Shown: positions 16,625 through 25,164 of the stretch, piece after piece
Numbering within the stretch: the stretch's first letter is position 1
Layout: each line of letters starts with the position of its first letter
NCBI GenBank assembly: GCA_904419875.1
Contig: CAJFTG010000003.1
Span: forward strand, 1 to 64,000
DNA: 64,000 bases
Source of the DNA: Candidatus Avimonas caecicola
Lineage (GTDB): Bacteria > Bacillota > Clostridia > Oscillospirales > Acutalibacteraceae
Reading direction: 5' to 3'
Notes under the pieces: model-generated
What the model was told of the DNA's origin: nothing
The model's database searches: none
Seen by the model: only the letters and a program-made list of their open reading frames with translations
Position numbers and translations under genes: made by a program

Positions 16625-17760
16625 TCCCAGTGGAAACAGTGGCGGCCCTGTTCGCCTTTGACGGCGAGGTCCGCGATATCAAGCCCTTTGGCTGCGGCCA
16701 TATCAACGACACCTTCTGCGTGTACTGCGAACGGGAGGGGAAGCCTCCGGTGCGGTATATCCTTCAGCGGATAAACCACCACGTGTTCAAAAATGTCTCC
16801 CAGCTGATGGAGAACGTCTTCAACGTTACCGAGTATCTCCGGCGGGCGGTGATTGCCGAGGGCGGCGACCCGCAGCGGGAATGCCTGCTGATCGTCTGCA
16901 CCAAGCGGGGCTCGATGGATTATATCGACGCGGAGGGCTACTGCTGGCGTGCGTTCAACTTTATCGAGAACGCCATCAGCTATGAAAACGCGGAGGGCGG
17001 GGATCATTTTTACTATTCCGGCTGCGCCTTCGGGAAATTCCAGCGCCTGCTGGCCGATTATCCCTCCGAAACCCTGCATGAAACCATCCCCAACTTTCAC
17101 AACACCCCCGTGCGGTATGAAGCCTTTGAAAAAGCGGTGGCGGAAGACCGTTCCGGCCGGGCGCATGAGGTGCAGCCGGAGATCCAATTCATCCGCGCCC
17201 GCCGCGCGATGATGTCCACCCTCACCGACATGCTCGCGCGGGGCGAGCTGCCGCTGCGGGTGACCCACAACGACACCAAGCTCAACAACGTCATGCTGGA
17301 CGATGTGGTGGGCAAGCCGGTCTGCGTGATCGACCTGGACACGGTGATGCCGGGCCTTTCGCTGTACGATTTCGGGGACAGCATCCGCTTCGGCGCCAAC
17401 CGGGCGGCCGAGGATGAGAAGGATTTGTCCAAGGTATCCTGCGATCTGGACCTCTTCGCCCAGTATACCAAGGGGTATCTGGAGGAGTGCGGCGCCATGC
17501 TGACCGACAACGAAATCCGGATGCTGGCCTTCTCCGCCCGGCTGCTGACGCTGGAATGCGGCATGCGGTTCCTGACCGACCATCTGGACGGGGATGTGTA
17601 TTTCAAAATCCATCGGGAAGGGCACAACCTCGACCGCTGCCGCACCCAGCTCAAGCTGGTGGAGGACATGGAGAAAAAGGCGGTGCAGATGGAAGAGATT
17701 GTCCGCCGGTATGCCGGGGCGGTGCGCCCGGGGGCTTATGCCGGCGCGGCGCGGGGGTAA
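16621..17760 (+). CDS. NahK-like N-acetylhexosamine 1-kinase (APH fold)
   Basis: A 379-residue kinase of the aminoglycoside phosphotransferase fold. Catalytic loop HNDTKLNN (about 216-223, the HxDxxxxN Brenner motif) and metal-binding DLDT (about 237-240) are intact. It resembles NahK/LnpB, which phosphorylates GlcNAc/GalNAc at C1. With the coupled nucleotidyltransferase and the divergent galE it forms a three-step route from free hexosamine to UDP-sugar. The start at 16621 is chosen from the ATGA overlap. The phosphorylase (lnpA) is not present here. Confidence 0.82.
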   Translation: MIPVETVAALFAFDGEVRDIKPFGCGHINDTFCVYCEREGKPPVRYILQRINHHVFKNVSQLMENVFNVTEYLRRAVIAEGGDPQRECLLIVCTKRGSMDYIDAEGYCWRAFNFIENAISYENAEGGDHFYYSGCAFGKFQRLLADYPSETLHETIPNFHNTPVRYEAFEKAVAEDRSGRAHEVQPEIQFIRARRAMMSTLTDMLARGELPLRVTHNDTKLNNVMLDDVVGKPVCVIDLDTVMPGLSLYDFGDSIRFGANRAAEDEKDLSKVSCDLDLFAQYTKGYLEECGAMLTDNEIRMLAFSARLLTLECGMRFLTDHLDGDVYFKIHREGHNLDRCRTQLKLVEDMEKKAVQMEEIVRRYAGAVRPGAYAGAARG

Positions 17761-18209
17761 TCCCGCCTCTTTTCTTCCTCTATCTGTTCCCCATGTTCCC
17801 CCGCTCGCTTCTGCGCTTTCTCCTGTTCCCCCTGTCCCCCTGCTTTCTTATGTTCTTTCTGTTCCCCGGCAGCCTCCTCGTCACAGAGGCGCGGCGCGCC
17901 TGCGGCGGCCGGGATGAAGCCCAGGCGGCGGGTCCCTCCCCGCCGCGGCCCTGCCCGCGTCCATTCCCTCCTGCCGGCGGGGCGTTTCGAGGGGGAAACG
18001 ACCGCCCGCAAGGCCGGCGGAGGCGGGCCGGCGCCCGGCAGCGAGGTGAATGCGGTGAGCGGTGATTCCTGCCGCAAAATCTCCCCTTGTCCGGCAGGCG
18101 GTCGGCCCGGGCAGACAGGCGGCCCCTCTGAAAAGGGGGCGGCCGGTGTGAATATTGATCGGCTCCCCGTCCGCCGCGGATGCGGGACCGGAAAGGAAAT
18201 CAACAATCC
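17761..18209. other. intergenic region with a pyrimidine-rich tract
   Basis: No gene is supported. Bases 17764-17880 are strongly C/T-biased with repeated TGTTCCCC-like words. The remainder is GC-rich and leads into the helicase ribosome site. Confidence 0.5.
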
Positions 18210-19427
18210 ATGAGCAGTGAAATTGCAAGCTTTGCCGACCTGGAGCTGAGTCAGGAGACTCTGCGGGCCGTGGAACGGATGGGCTTTTCCGCGCCCACCC
18301 CGATCCAGGCCCAAACCATCCCTCTGATGCTGGACGGCCGGGACGTGATCGCCAAGGCCCCCACCGGCACGGGGAAAACCTGCGCCTTCGGCATCCCGAT
18401 TATCGAATGCCTGGATCCGGCGCTGACGGATCCCCAGGCGGTCATCGTCTGCCCAACGCGGGAGCTGTGCGTCCAGATTGCCGAAGAGCTCCGGCAGCTG
18501 ACGGTCTACCGGCCGGATATCCGGATCGCCGCGGTGTACGGCGGCCAGCCGATCGCCCGGCAGCTCGCCGTGCTGAAAAAGAACCCGCACATCGTGGTGG
18601 CGACGCCGGGGCGGCTGCTGGATCACATGGGGCGGGGCACCGTCTATCTCGGCAACGTGTACACCGCCGTGCTGGACGAGGCGGACGAAATGCTGAAGAT
18701 GGGCTTTATCCGGGATGTGCGGAGGATCCTCGGCGCCACCCCGGCCGATACCCAGGTGGTGATGTTCAGCGCCACCATCTCCCGCGAGGTGATGGATGTA
18801 GCCTGGGAGTATCAACATAACGCCGAGGAGATCACCGTCGTCGCCGAGGGGGACAACCGGCCCAAAATCGCACAGTTTGCGCTGCTTTCCTCCGGCGACC
18901 GCCGGATTCAGGATATGCTGCGCCTGACCGACGCGCTTTCGCTCCATCGGGTGATGGTGTTCTGCAACATGAAAAACACTGTGCGGCGGCTGAACGACCG
19001 GCTCAAGCGGGAAGGCTGCTCGGTGGACTGCCTGCACGGCGATATCCCCCAGTCTCAGCGCAACGCGGTGATGAAGCGCTTCCGGGAGGGGAAATTCGAA
19101 ATCCTGGTCGCCACCGATGTGGCGGCGCGGGGGATCGACGTGGACGATGTGGAAGCGGTGTTCAATTTCGACATCCCGGAGGAAAACGAGTATTACCTCC
19201 ACCGCATCGGCCGGACGGGCCGCGCCAAACGGCGGGGGATGGCGTTTACCTTCATGACGCCGGACGACCGCTTCCGCCTGCGGGATATCAAAAAGTACAC
19301 CCATTCGGACATCGCGGACCTTTCCTTTGATGAGGAGGGGCGCCCGGTGCTCAAAAGCGGCCGCCCGGTCGAGGAGCTGCTGGAGGCCGGGGAATGGGAA
19401 CCCGGCGAGGGGGAAACAGCGGGATAG
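18210..19427 (+). CDS. DEAD-box ATP-dependent RNA helicase
   Basis: A 405-residue two-domain RNA helicase. Q-motif region GFSAPTPIQ (about 28-36), Walker A APTGTGKT (about 49-56), PTREL (about 84-88), DEAD (about 156-159), SAT (about 188-190), ATDVAARGID (about 303-312) and HRIGRTGR (about 330-337) are all present. It has only a short acidic C-terminal tail, so it is a minimal helicase core, CshA/RhlE-like, with a probable role in ribosome assembly or mRNA turnover. The start at 18210 follows GAAAGGA by 12 bases. Confidence 0.93.
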   Translation: MSSEIASFADLELSQETLRAVERMGFSAPTPIQAQTIPLMLDGRDVIAKAPTGTGKTCAFGIPIIECLDPALTDPQAVIVCPTRELCVQIAEELRQLTVYRPDIRIAAVYGGQPIARQLAVLKKNPHIVVATPGRLLDHMGRGTVYLGNVYTAVLDEADEMLKMGFIRDVRRILGATPADTQVVMFSATISREVMDVAWEYQHNAEEITVVAEGDNRPKIAQFALLSSGDRRIQDMLRLTDALSLHRVMVFCNMKNTVRRLNDRLKREGCSVDCLHGDIPQSQRNAVMKRFREGKFEILVATDVAARGIDVDDVEAVFNFDIPEENEYYLHRIGRTGRAKRRGMAFTFMTPDDRFRLRDIKKYTHSDIADLSFDEEGRPVLKSGRPVEELLEAGEWEPGEGETAG

Positions 19428-19465
19428 CGCCGGGATAAAACGTGCGCGTGGAAAACAGGGACAGC

Positions 19466-19497
19466 AAACGGACGAACGCGGTTTCGTCCGTTTTTTT
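19466..19497 (+). terminator. terminator of the DEAD-box helicase
   Basis: AAACGGACGAA (19466-19476) pairs with TTCGTCCGTTT (19483-19493), followed by more T's (seven in all). Strong intrinsic terminator. Confidence 0.92.
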
Positions 19498-20282
19498 CTG
19501 CCCGGAAATAAGCGCAGGGGAACCGCCGGGCGGCGCGGCTTCCCACCGGACGGTACGTCTCCCCGGCCGTTTCCGGGCGGCTGCCCGCCGGCGCTGGAAA
19601 ATTCCTGCGTAATTGCCGGAAAAAGGGGCATACTGCTTTCAAGGGACAGAAAAGCGGGGGCGAAAAACGCCCGCCGGGACCGGGAGGGTTCTCTTCCGCC
19701 GCGCAGGCGGATGCCGGGGCGGGATGCATGACGGCCGCCAAGAGGACGGCATCTCAGGCAACTCAGGCAACCCGGGCATGATCGGGCATGATCGGGCATA
19801 ATCGGGTGCGAAAACGGTGAGAGAAAAACGCGGGTTCTTTGCGGAGCGGGAAGGCAACTGGAAAAAGCAAAGAAATGAATAAATATAACAAAAAATGTAT
19901 AATTATAATGCTCCATTTTCCTTATCTCAAAGAAAAAAGCGAAAAAACCTTGAAAAACGGCCATTTTCAGGGGGGATTTCGGATTTGTCAAGTGGTTACA
20001 AAGTCGTAACTTTTGGATGGATGCACAAATTTTTCCCGATGGACAAAAATCTCTTCTTTCGTTTCCAAAAATGGAAATTATTTGGAAATTGCGGCAGGAA
20101 ATCGAAAATAGTGCACGATACAGCCAGGAACAAGAGGAATATTTTATAAGAACGGCCAAAGCAAAGCTGGAACGACCGGCGGCCGGGTTTTCCGAAAAAA
20201 CGGCGGGGCGCACGGCGGCTTTATGGTGTTTGACCGACGAAACCTTGTGCAATTCTTACGAAACAGACCCAGTTTTCCCGGT
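19498..20282. other. long intergenic region with an AT-rich island
   Basis: No gene is supported. It contains tandem repeats (19754-19803) and an unusually AT-rich island (about 19860-20160) in an otherwise GC-rich chromosome. That island has several A/T tracts but no frame with a ribosome site. Confidence 0.5.
19754..19803. repeat. 9-bp and 10-bp tandem repeats
   Basis: Two 9-bp units TCAGGCAAC (19754-19771) followed by three 10-bp units GGGCATGATC, GGGCATGATC, GGGCATAATC (19774-19803). Confidence 0.9.
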
Positions 20283-20311
20283 TTGACACCGGCGCTTTTC
20301 CTGCGTATACT
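20283..20311 (+). promoter_or_regulatory. near-consensus promoter of the 3D-domain gene
   Basis: TTGACA (20283-20288), 17-base spacer, TATACT (20306-20311). Expected transcript start near 20318, giving a leader of about 280 bases before the ATG at 20598. Confidence 0.8.
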
Positions 20312-20317
20312 ACAGAT

Positions 20318-20597
20318 ACGCTCCGAGACAGGGAGAAAACACGGAACATCAAAACGCCGACGAACATATAAAACGGCCTTGCCTGGCAGGGCAATCCAAA
20401 CAGGCAGGCCGGTTTATATAGAGACTCGGGAGAGGAACAGTCCGGCAGGCAGAGCATGGCCGGGCTCCCTCTGCTGAGAGAAAGCGGAAGTTCCTCCGGC
20501 CTCCGGAAGGCGGGGACGGTTCCTTCGCCCGCGGGAGGCATGGCCGCCAGGCGGCTTATCCACGGGAGGTTATCCGCGATCAGAAAGGAAGCATTGG
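20318..20597 (+). promoter_or_regulatory. long structured 5' leader, possible cis-regulatory RNA
   Basis: Between the promoter and the start codon the RNA can form an 18-bp stem (20367-20385 with 20401-20418, one mismatch, 15-base loop). A further structure is closed by GAGGAAC (20432-20438) with GTTCCTC (20490-20496) and contains GCAGAG/CTCTGC (20449-20454, 20469-20474). It does not match the ydaO c-di-AMP riboswitch core, though that RNA often precedes this class of gene. Function is inferred only from length and pairing. Confidence 0.45.
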
Positions 20598-21644
20598 ATG
20601 GATACCGTAGATCGTTTGGCGGGAGCTGTCGGCCGCGTGGTTCGCAGCCGCTGGTTCGCCGCCTCGGCGCTGGCCGTTGTCAGCGCTGTTCTCATCACGG
20701 CCGTCGCCCTGAACATGAACGCGGTGACGGTAGTGGCCGGCGATGTCAGCCGGGTCGTCCTTACCCTGGACGACAACCCCCATCGCGCGCTGTCCAGCGC
20801 CGGGGTTACCCTCAACGAGGGGGACGAGGTCCTTTCCGTGAACGGGGGGGACGTTGTGCGCGTCAGCCGCGCGTTTGACGTGCAGGTGACCGCCGACGGC
20901 ATCACCACCGTCCTGCGGATGACGGACGGGACGGTGGCGGAAGCCCTCGAAAGGGCAAATGTCACCCTCGGGGAGTTCGACAGGCTCAACGAAGAGGCCG
21001 ATGCGGCGGTGAGCGCCGGAATGGCCATCCGGGTTGACCGGGTGGAATACGAGGAGTATACCGAGACGGAAACGGTGGCGTACACGTCCGCCGTGCAGTA
21101 TACCGGCTCTCTGGCCCGGGGGAAGACCCAGGTCAAGCAGGCCGGGGAGGACGGGGTGAAGACCCTGACCTACCGCAAGTGCATTGAAAACGGCGAGGTG
21201 GTCGGCACCGAGCTGGTGGACGAGGAGATCACCACCCCGCCGGTGCAGGAGATTATCCTGAAGGGGACCTCTACCCACCTGCCGGTTTCGGAGGTGCCCT
21301 ATGAGCTGGAGCTGGACGCCAAGGGCCAGCCGGTGAATTACACCGCGGTTTACAGCGGCTCCGCGACGGCGTACACCAACGACCGCGGCCTGGCGGGCAA
21401 CTACACCGCTTCCGGCCGCAAGGCGGGCGTCGGCGTGGTGGCGGTCAATCCGAACATTATCCCCTACGGCACGGAGCTGTATATCGTGTCCGCGGACGGG
21501 TCGTGGGTGTACGGCTATGCGATTGCCGGGGACACCGGCGGGGCGCTGATGAGCGGCCACTGCATTGTGGACCTCTTCTTTGAAACCTGGGAGGAATGCT
21601 CCCAGTTCGGGCGCCGGAATATGAACGTATACGTCATCGGCTAA
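20598..21644 (+). CDS. G5/3D-domain cell-wall protein (YabE/YocH-type)
   Basis: A 348-residue exported protein: membrane anchor (about residues 18-40), DUF348 ubiquitin-like segments (about 45-150), a G5 domain (about 155-235) and a C-terminal 3D domain (about 250-348). The 3D domain keeps the acidic positions and the DTGGAL (about 312-317) and FGRRNMNVYVIG motifs of the MltA-like lytic transglycosylase fold. It probably cleaves or remodels peptidoglycan, like resuscitation-promoting or spore-cortex-associated enzymes. It has a 280-base structured leader and its own terminator. Confidence 0.88.
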   Translation: MDTVDRLAGAVGRVVRSRWFAASALAVVSAVLITAVALNMNAVTVVAGDVSRVVLTLDDNPHRALSSAGVTLNEGDEVLSVNGGDVVRVSRAFDVQVTADGITTVLRMTDGTVAEALERANVTLGEFDRLNEEADAAVSAGMAIRVDRVEYEEYTETETVAYTSAVQYTGSLARGKTQVKQAGEDGVKTLTYRKCIENGEVVGTELVDEEITTPPVQEIILKGTSTHLPVSEVPYELELDAKGQPVNYTAVYSGSATAYTNDRGLAGNYTASGRKAGVGVVAVNPNIIPYGTELYIVSADGSWVYGYAIAGDTGGALMSGHCIVDLFFETWEECSQFGRRNMNVYVIG

Positions 21645-21662
21645 ACGCTTTGCTGTTTAATG

Positions 21663-21700
21663 AGCGGAGGCCGGCGCTGACCGCGCCGGCCTCCGCTTTT
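21663..21700 (+). terminator. terminator of the 3D-domain gene
   Basis: A perfect 15-bp stem (21663-21677 with 21683-21697), a 5-base loop, then TTTT. It starts 19 bases after the stop codon. Confidence 0.9.
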
Positions 21701-22196
21701 CCCTTATGGGGACCGCTGCGCCGCCGGGACCTGGCACGGCGGCCGCCTTCCCCGCGACGGGCGGGTTCTACGGAAGGGGTTTTCCGCCGCCTTGGCGGAC
21801 GTAGGAAGGCGGCCGCTGTGCCGACAGCCCCGCCGACGGTTCTGACGCCTGTGCCATATGCGGGACACCGCGCCGCCGACGGTCCCGCAGCGTTTCCATA
21901 GAATCGACGGCGGGCTCCATGTTCCGGCAGGCCGGGGATGCACCCGGGGGCCGGCCTTTGACGCTGCGCACGGGACACGCAAGCCATCCCCGTTTCCCCA
22001 GCACCCGCTCCCGTCTCTGCGCCTCCGCATCGGGAAGGCGGCGACGGGAGCGGCTGGGGCGGCGCGCCCCGGCGATGGGGGAGGCCCGCGCCAATGCGGC
22101 GGGCGGCAGGGATGCCTGAAAAACAACCGCGTATTGTTTCGGATAAGCGCCGAGGCTGAAAACGCCGCGGAAGCACCACCACCACCGAAGTGGTGG
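21701..22196. other. GC-rich gene-free stretch
   Basis: No gene with a ribosome site or family likeness is seen. Local short inverted repeats occur, but nothing can be assigned. Confidence 0.4.
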
Positions 22197-22472
22197 TTTG
22201 CCCGGGCCCCGGAAGGGCCAAGTACAGGCTTCCCTCTAAAGGGGCCGATTCTTTGTGACCGCCTTGCCGTACATACCCCGCCCCCCAACGGGCCGCTGCG
22301 CTTCTGTCGGGCCGGTTCCAGGGCAAAGGAACGCCATGGGGCTATCTTCCTTGACCAGACCGTAATATGGTTGCTAGGCCGCCCCTCCTATTTTCATGGG
22401 GGTATGCCCGCTGCCAAAGCCTGCGGAAAGCGCCGATACAAAAGAGGCTGTGGACCTTCCACAGCCTCTTTT
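22197..22472 (-). repeat. dispersed repeat family, copy 2
   Basis: Read on the minus strand: hairpin (22472-22441), tail with GGCGCTTTCCGCA (shared with copy 3), then TTTGGCAGCGGGCATACCCC and about 200 bases matching copy 1 (6255-6490), including CAGAAGCGCAGCGGCCC and GGGAAGCCTGTA. It is in inverted orientation relative to copy 1. Like copy 1 it lies directly 3' of a gene in that gene's reading direction. Confidence 0.7.
22441..22472. terminator. terminator of the folD/GNAT transcript
   Basis: AAAGAGGCTGTGG pairs with CCACAGCCTCTTT across a short loop, with A- and T-runs on both sides, so it can act in either direction. It abuts the GNAT stop codon on the minus strand. Confidence 0.85.
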
Positions 22473-22967
22473 TCAGGGGGTTTCCCGCCAGTCCTCCCGG
22501 CGGATGACCACCAGCCCGTCGCTGACCCGGCGGAAGCCGGCCTGCCGATACAGCCGTTCCGCCCCGGCCCGTTCGGGTGGGAAATTGTCCGCCACCGCTT
22601 CCAGCCCCCGGACCTGAAACGCTTCTTTCAGCAAAAGGCGCAGGGCCTGCCCGGCATAGCCCTTCCGGCGGTGCGCCGCCTCAATGACCACGCCGGCGAT
22701 GAAAAAGCCCGCCGCTTCGTCGAAATGCAGGCTGACCTCGCCCACCACGCGGCCGTCCGCCAGGACATAGGCATAATACCGGCGGGGGTCCCGGTTCCAT
22801 TCGCGGTACCATTCCCGCACCTGTTCCTCGGTCAGATGGTAGCAGCCTCCGCCGCCGTCTCCCCATCCCCGGTTGTAGGCCATGGTTTCTTCGTCTGCCA
22901 GCAGGCGGCGGCGATCGGCTAATTCGTCAACGGACGGGACGTAGAGCCGGACAGAAGCGTTGTCCAT
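22473..22967 (-). CDS. GNAT family N-acetyltransferase
   Basis: A 164-residue acetyl-CoA-dependent transferase. The pantetheine-binding motif A is RRKGYAGQAL (about 100-109), preceded by the beta-4 strand AGVVIEAAH. The C-terminal AERLYRQAGFRRV is the typical motif B region. The substrate is unknown. It lies 13 bases downstream of folD and is probably co-transcribed with it. An AAGGAGG site precedes the ATG. Confidence 0.85.
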   Translation of the reverse strand: MDNASVRLYVPSVDELADRRRLLADEETMAYNRGWGDGGGGCYHLTEEQVREWYREWNRDPRRYYAYVLADGRVVGEVSLHFDEAAGFFIAGVVIEAAHRRKGYAGQALRLLLKEAFQVRGLEAVADNFPPERAGAERLYRQAGFRRVSDGLVVIRREDWRETP

Positions 22968-22980
22968 CGGCCGGGCCTCC

Positions 22981-23841
22981 TTATTTTATCAGCAGGGCGT
23001 TCTGATGCTTGGCGGCCAGGATGGTGTTTTTCAGCAGCATGGCAATGGTCATCGGGCCGACGCCGCCCGGCACGGGCGTAATCCAGCCCGCTGCCGGTTC
23101 CACCGAAGCGAAGTCCACATCGCCGCAGAGCTTGCCGTTTTCGTCCCGGTTCATCCCCACGTCGATCACGGCGGCGCCCGGTTTGACCATATCCGCGGTG
23201 ACGAACTTCGCCTTGCCGACGGCGGCGACCAGGATGTCCGCATTCGAGCAGATCTGCTTGAGGTTGGCGGTCTTGGAATGGCAGATGGTCACGGTGCCGT
23301 TTTCGTGCAGCAGCAGCATGGCCATCGGCTTGCCCACGATATTGCTCCGCCCGATGACCACGCAGCTTTTTCCCGCCGCGGAGATCCCGGCGCTGTGGAG
23401 AAGCTCCATCACGCCGGCCGGGGTGCAGGGCAGGAAGGTGTAGTCCCCGATCATGATATGGCCCACGTTGGCGGCGTGGAAGGCGTCCACGTCCTTGTGG
23501 GGGGAGATGGCGCCGATGACCGCCTTGTCGTCGATATGCGGCGGCAGCGGCAGCTGGCAGAGGATGCCATTGATATCGCTGCGGTTGTTCAGGCTGGCGA
23601 TCAGGGCGAGCAGCTCGTCCTGCGTGGTGTCGGCAGGCAGGGCGATCTCCTCGGAATAGATGCCGGCCTCGGCACAGGCTTTTTTCTTGTTGTTGACGTA
23701 AACGCGGGAGGCGGGATCGTCCCCCACGAGGATAACCGCCAGGCCGGGGACGATGCCCCGCTCCTTGAGCGCGGCGGCTTCGGCCGCCACCTCGCCCCGC
23801 ACCCGCGCGGCAATGGCCTTTCCATCAATGATTGTCGCCAT
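22981..23841 (-). CDS. folD: bifunctional methylenetetrahydrofolate dehydrogenase/cyclohydrolase
   Basis: A 286-residue folate enzyme that interconverts 5,10-methylene-, methenyl- and 10-formyl-THF using NADP. Visible are the catalytic Lys in YVNNKKKAC (about 48-56), QLPLP (about 96-100), the NADP site GRSNIVGKP (about 166-174) and the C-terminal [11 protein letters not shown]. Length and motifs are typical. It heads a minus-strand pair with a GNAT gene. Confidence 0.95.
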   Translation of the reverse strand: MATIIDGKAIAARVRGEVAAEAAALKERGIVPGLAVILVGDDPASRVYVNNKKKACAEAGIYSEEIALPADTTQDELLALIASLNNRSDINGILCQLPLPPHIDDKAVIGAISPHKDVDAFHAANVGHIMIGDYTFLPCTPAGVMELLHSAGISAAGKSCVVIGRSNIVGKPMAMLLLHENGTVTICHSKTANLKQICSNADILVAAVGKAKFVTADMVKPGAAVIDVGMNRDENGKLCGDVDFASVEPAAGWITPVPGGVGPMTIAMLLKNTILAAKHQNALLIK

Positions 23842-23925
23842 GAATGGTCCGTTCCTTTCTATTTCCCCTTTGGGGGCGTTTCCCGGGGGTGCGGGACTCC
23901 GCGGCCCCTCTCGTCCGGAAGGCGG

Positions 23926-25107
23926 CTATTCGCCGGCCTGTCCCTTTTTTCGGCCGTCCTCGTCCGGCTGGGCCGCCGGCGTTTCGTCCGCTTCCTCCGC
24001 CGCGCCGTCCGCATCTGCCGCGGCGGGGCTCCCTTCGGATTCCGGGGCGCCGGCGTCTTCCGCCTCCTCTTCCTTCTCTTCCTTTTTTTCCTCGTCTTCT
24101 GACCGGGAGGCAGGCGCCGCGCCGTCTTCCGCCTCTTCACCGCCGGAGGTTTCGCCTTCCCCGCCGGCTTCCGCATCCCCGTCCGCGCTGCCGTCGCCTT
24201 CCGCATTGTCCGCCCCTTCCGGAATCTCCCCGCCGTCCGGCGCCGGGGCGGGGAAGAGGTTCTTCGGCAGGGTGTTGGCATGCGCGCGCAGCACAAAGAA
24301 GAGCACCGCGCCGCCGATCACGGCGAGAACCGCGACCAGCTGAGAAACCTTCATTGCCCCGAAATACAGGCTGTCGGTCCGCAGGCTCTCAATCATAAAC
24401 CGGCCCACGCCGTACCAGACGAGGTACAGGGAGAAAATCTGTCCCTTGAATTTGTAGGCTTTTTTGGAAAGGATGTGCAGGAGGATAAAGCCGGCCAGGC
24501 ACCACAGCGACTCGTACAGGAAGGTGGGATGCACCGGATCGCTGAGGGTGTAGCCGCTGGTGCCGGCGGGGCCGCTCTGGATGATGTCGCCGGTCATGCC
24601 CCAGGGCAGGGTGGTGTTGCCGCCGAACGCTTCCTGGTTGAAGAAATTGCCCCAGCGGCCCACGGCCTGGCCGATCAGGAAGCCCAAGGAGGCGAGGTCG
24701 AACATCGCCGGGGTGTTGACCTTGCGGATTTTGCACATGACCAGCCCGGCGATAAAGGCGAAGATAATGCCGCCGTAGATGCCGAGCCCGCCCTTCCAGA
24801 CCTGGAGGATGCTCAGCGGGTCGTCGAAATACTCCGCCCGGTTTTCGGAAAAGAGCACATAATACAGCCGCGCGCCGATGAAGGCGAAGATCGCGGCAAC
24901 CAGCACCACGTCGATCATCCGGTCGGGGTCGATGTCAAACTGCTTGACGCGTTTAAGGGCGTAAATCACCGCCAGCAGGAAGCCGAGCGCAATCAGCAGG
25001 CCGTACCAGTTGAGCGAGAATTGATGGCCGAACAGGGTGAATTCCACAATGGTGGGGGAAACGTTGAAGGTCCACCCCAGCGCCGGGAAAGAAATGTAAT
25101 GGCTCAT
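23926..25107 (-). CDS. lgt: phosphatidylglycerol--prolipoprotein diacylglyceryl transferase with acidic tail
   Basis: Lgt attaches diacylglycerol from phosphatidylglycerol to the lipobox Cys of prelipoproteins. The family signature GRWGNFFNQEAFG (about 152-164), HPTFLYES and seven membrane helices are present in residues 1-280. From about residue 285 to 393 a low-complexity tail follows, rich in Asp, Glu, Ala, Gly and Ser, with EEKKEEKEEEAED. Lgt proteins usually end near 280-300 residues, so this tail is unusual. By topology it would lie in the cytoplasm. Start follows AAAGAAAGGA. Confidence 0.93.
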   Translation of the reverse strand: MSHYISFPALGWTFNVSPTIVEFTLFGHQFSLNWYGLLIALGFLLAVIYALKRVKQFDIDPDRMIDVVLVAAIFAFIGARLYYVLFSENRAEYFDDPLSILQVWKGGLGIYGGIIFAFIAGLVMCKIRKVNTPAMFDLASLGFLIGQAVGRWGNFFNQEAFGGNTTLPWGMTGDIIQSGPAGTSGYTLSDPVHPTFLYESLWCLAGFILLHILSKKAYKFKGQIFSLYLVWYGVGRFMIESLRTDSLYFGAMKVSQLVAVLAVIGGAVLFFVLRAHANTLPKNLFPAPAPDGGEIPEGADNAEGDGSADGDAEAGGEGETSGGEEAEDGAAPASRSEDEEKKEEKEEEAEDAGAPESEGSPAAADADGAAEEADETPAAQPDEDGRKKGQAGE

Positions 25108-25164
25108 GTGTGTCGTCCTTTCTTTATGTACGGCGGGCGCCCGGACGGCGCCGCCTGTCCGCCG

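Noticed and set aside
17736-20252. An 838-codon open frame on the minus strand
   Set aside because: It runs through the DEAD-box helicase in antisense and through intergenic repeats; no ribosome site or domain.
20420-20560. RNase P RNA fragment (AGAGGAACAGTCCGGC and GGCTTATCC look-alikes)
   Set aside because: The spacing and the ACAGAAA-type conserved regions are missing, and the segment is too short.
20318-20597. ydaO-type c-di-AMP riboswitch
   Set aside because: The gene class fits, but the conserved CCCGACAGCUAAC-like core is not found. Kept only as an unclassified leader.
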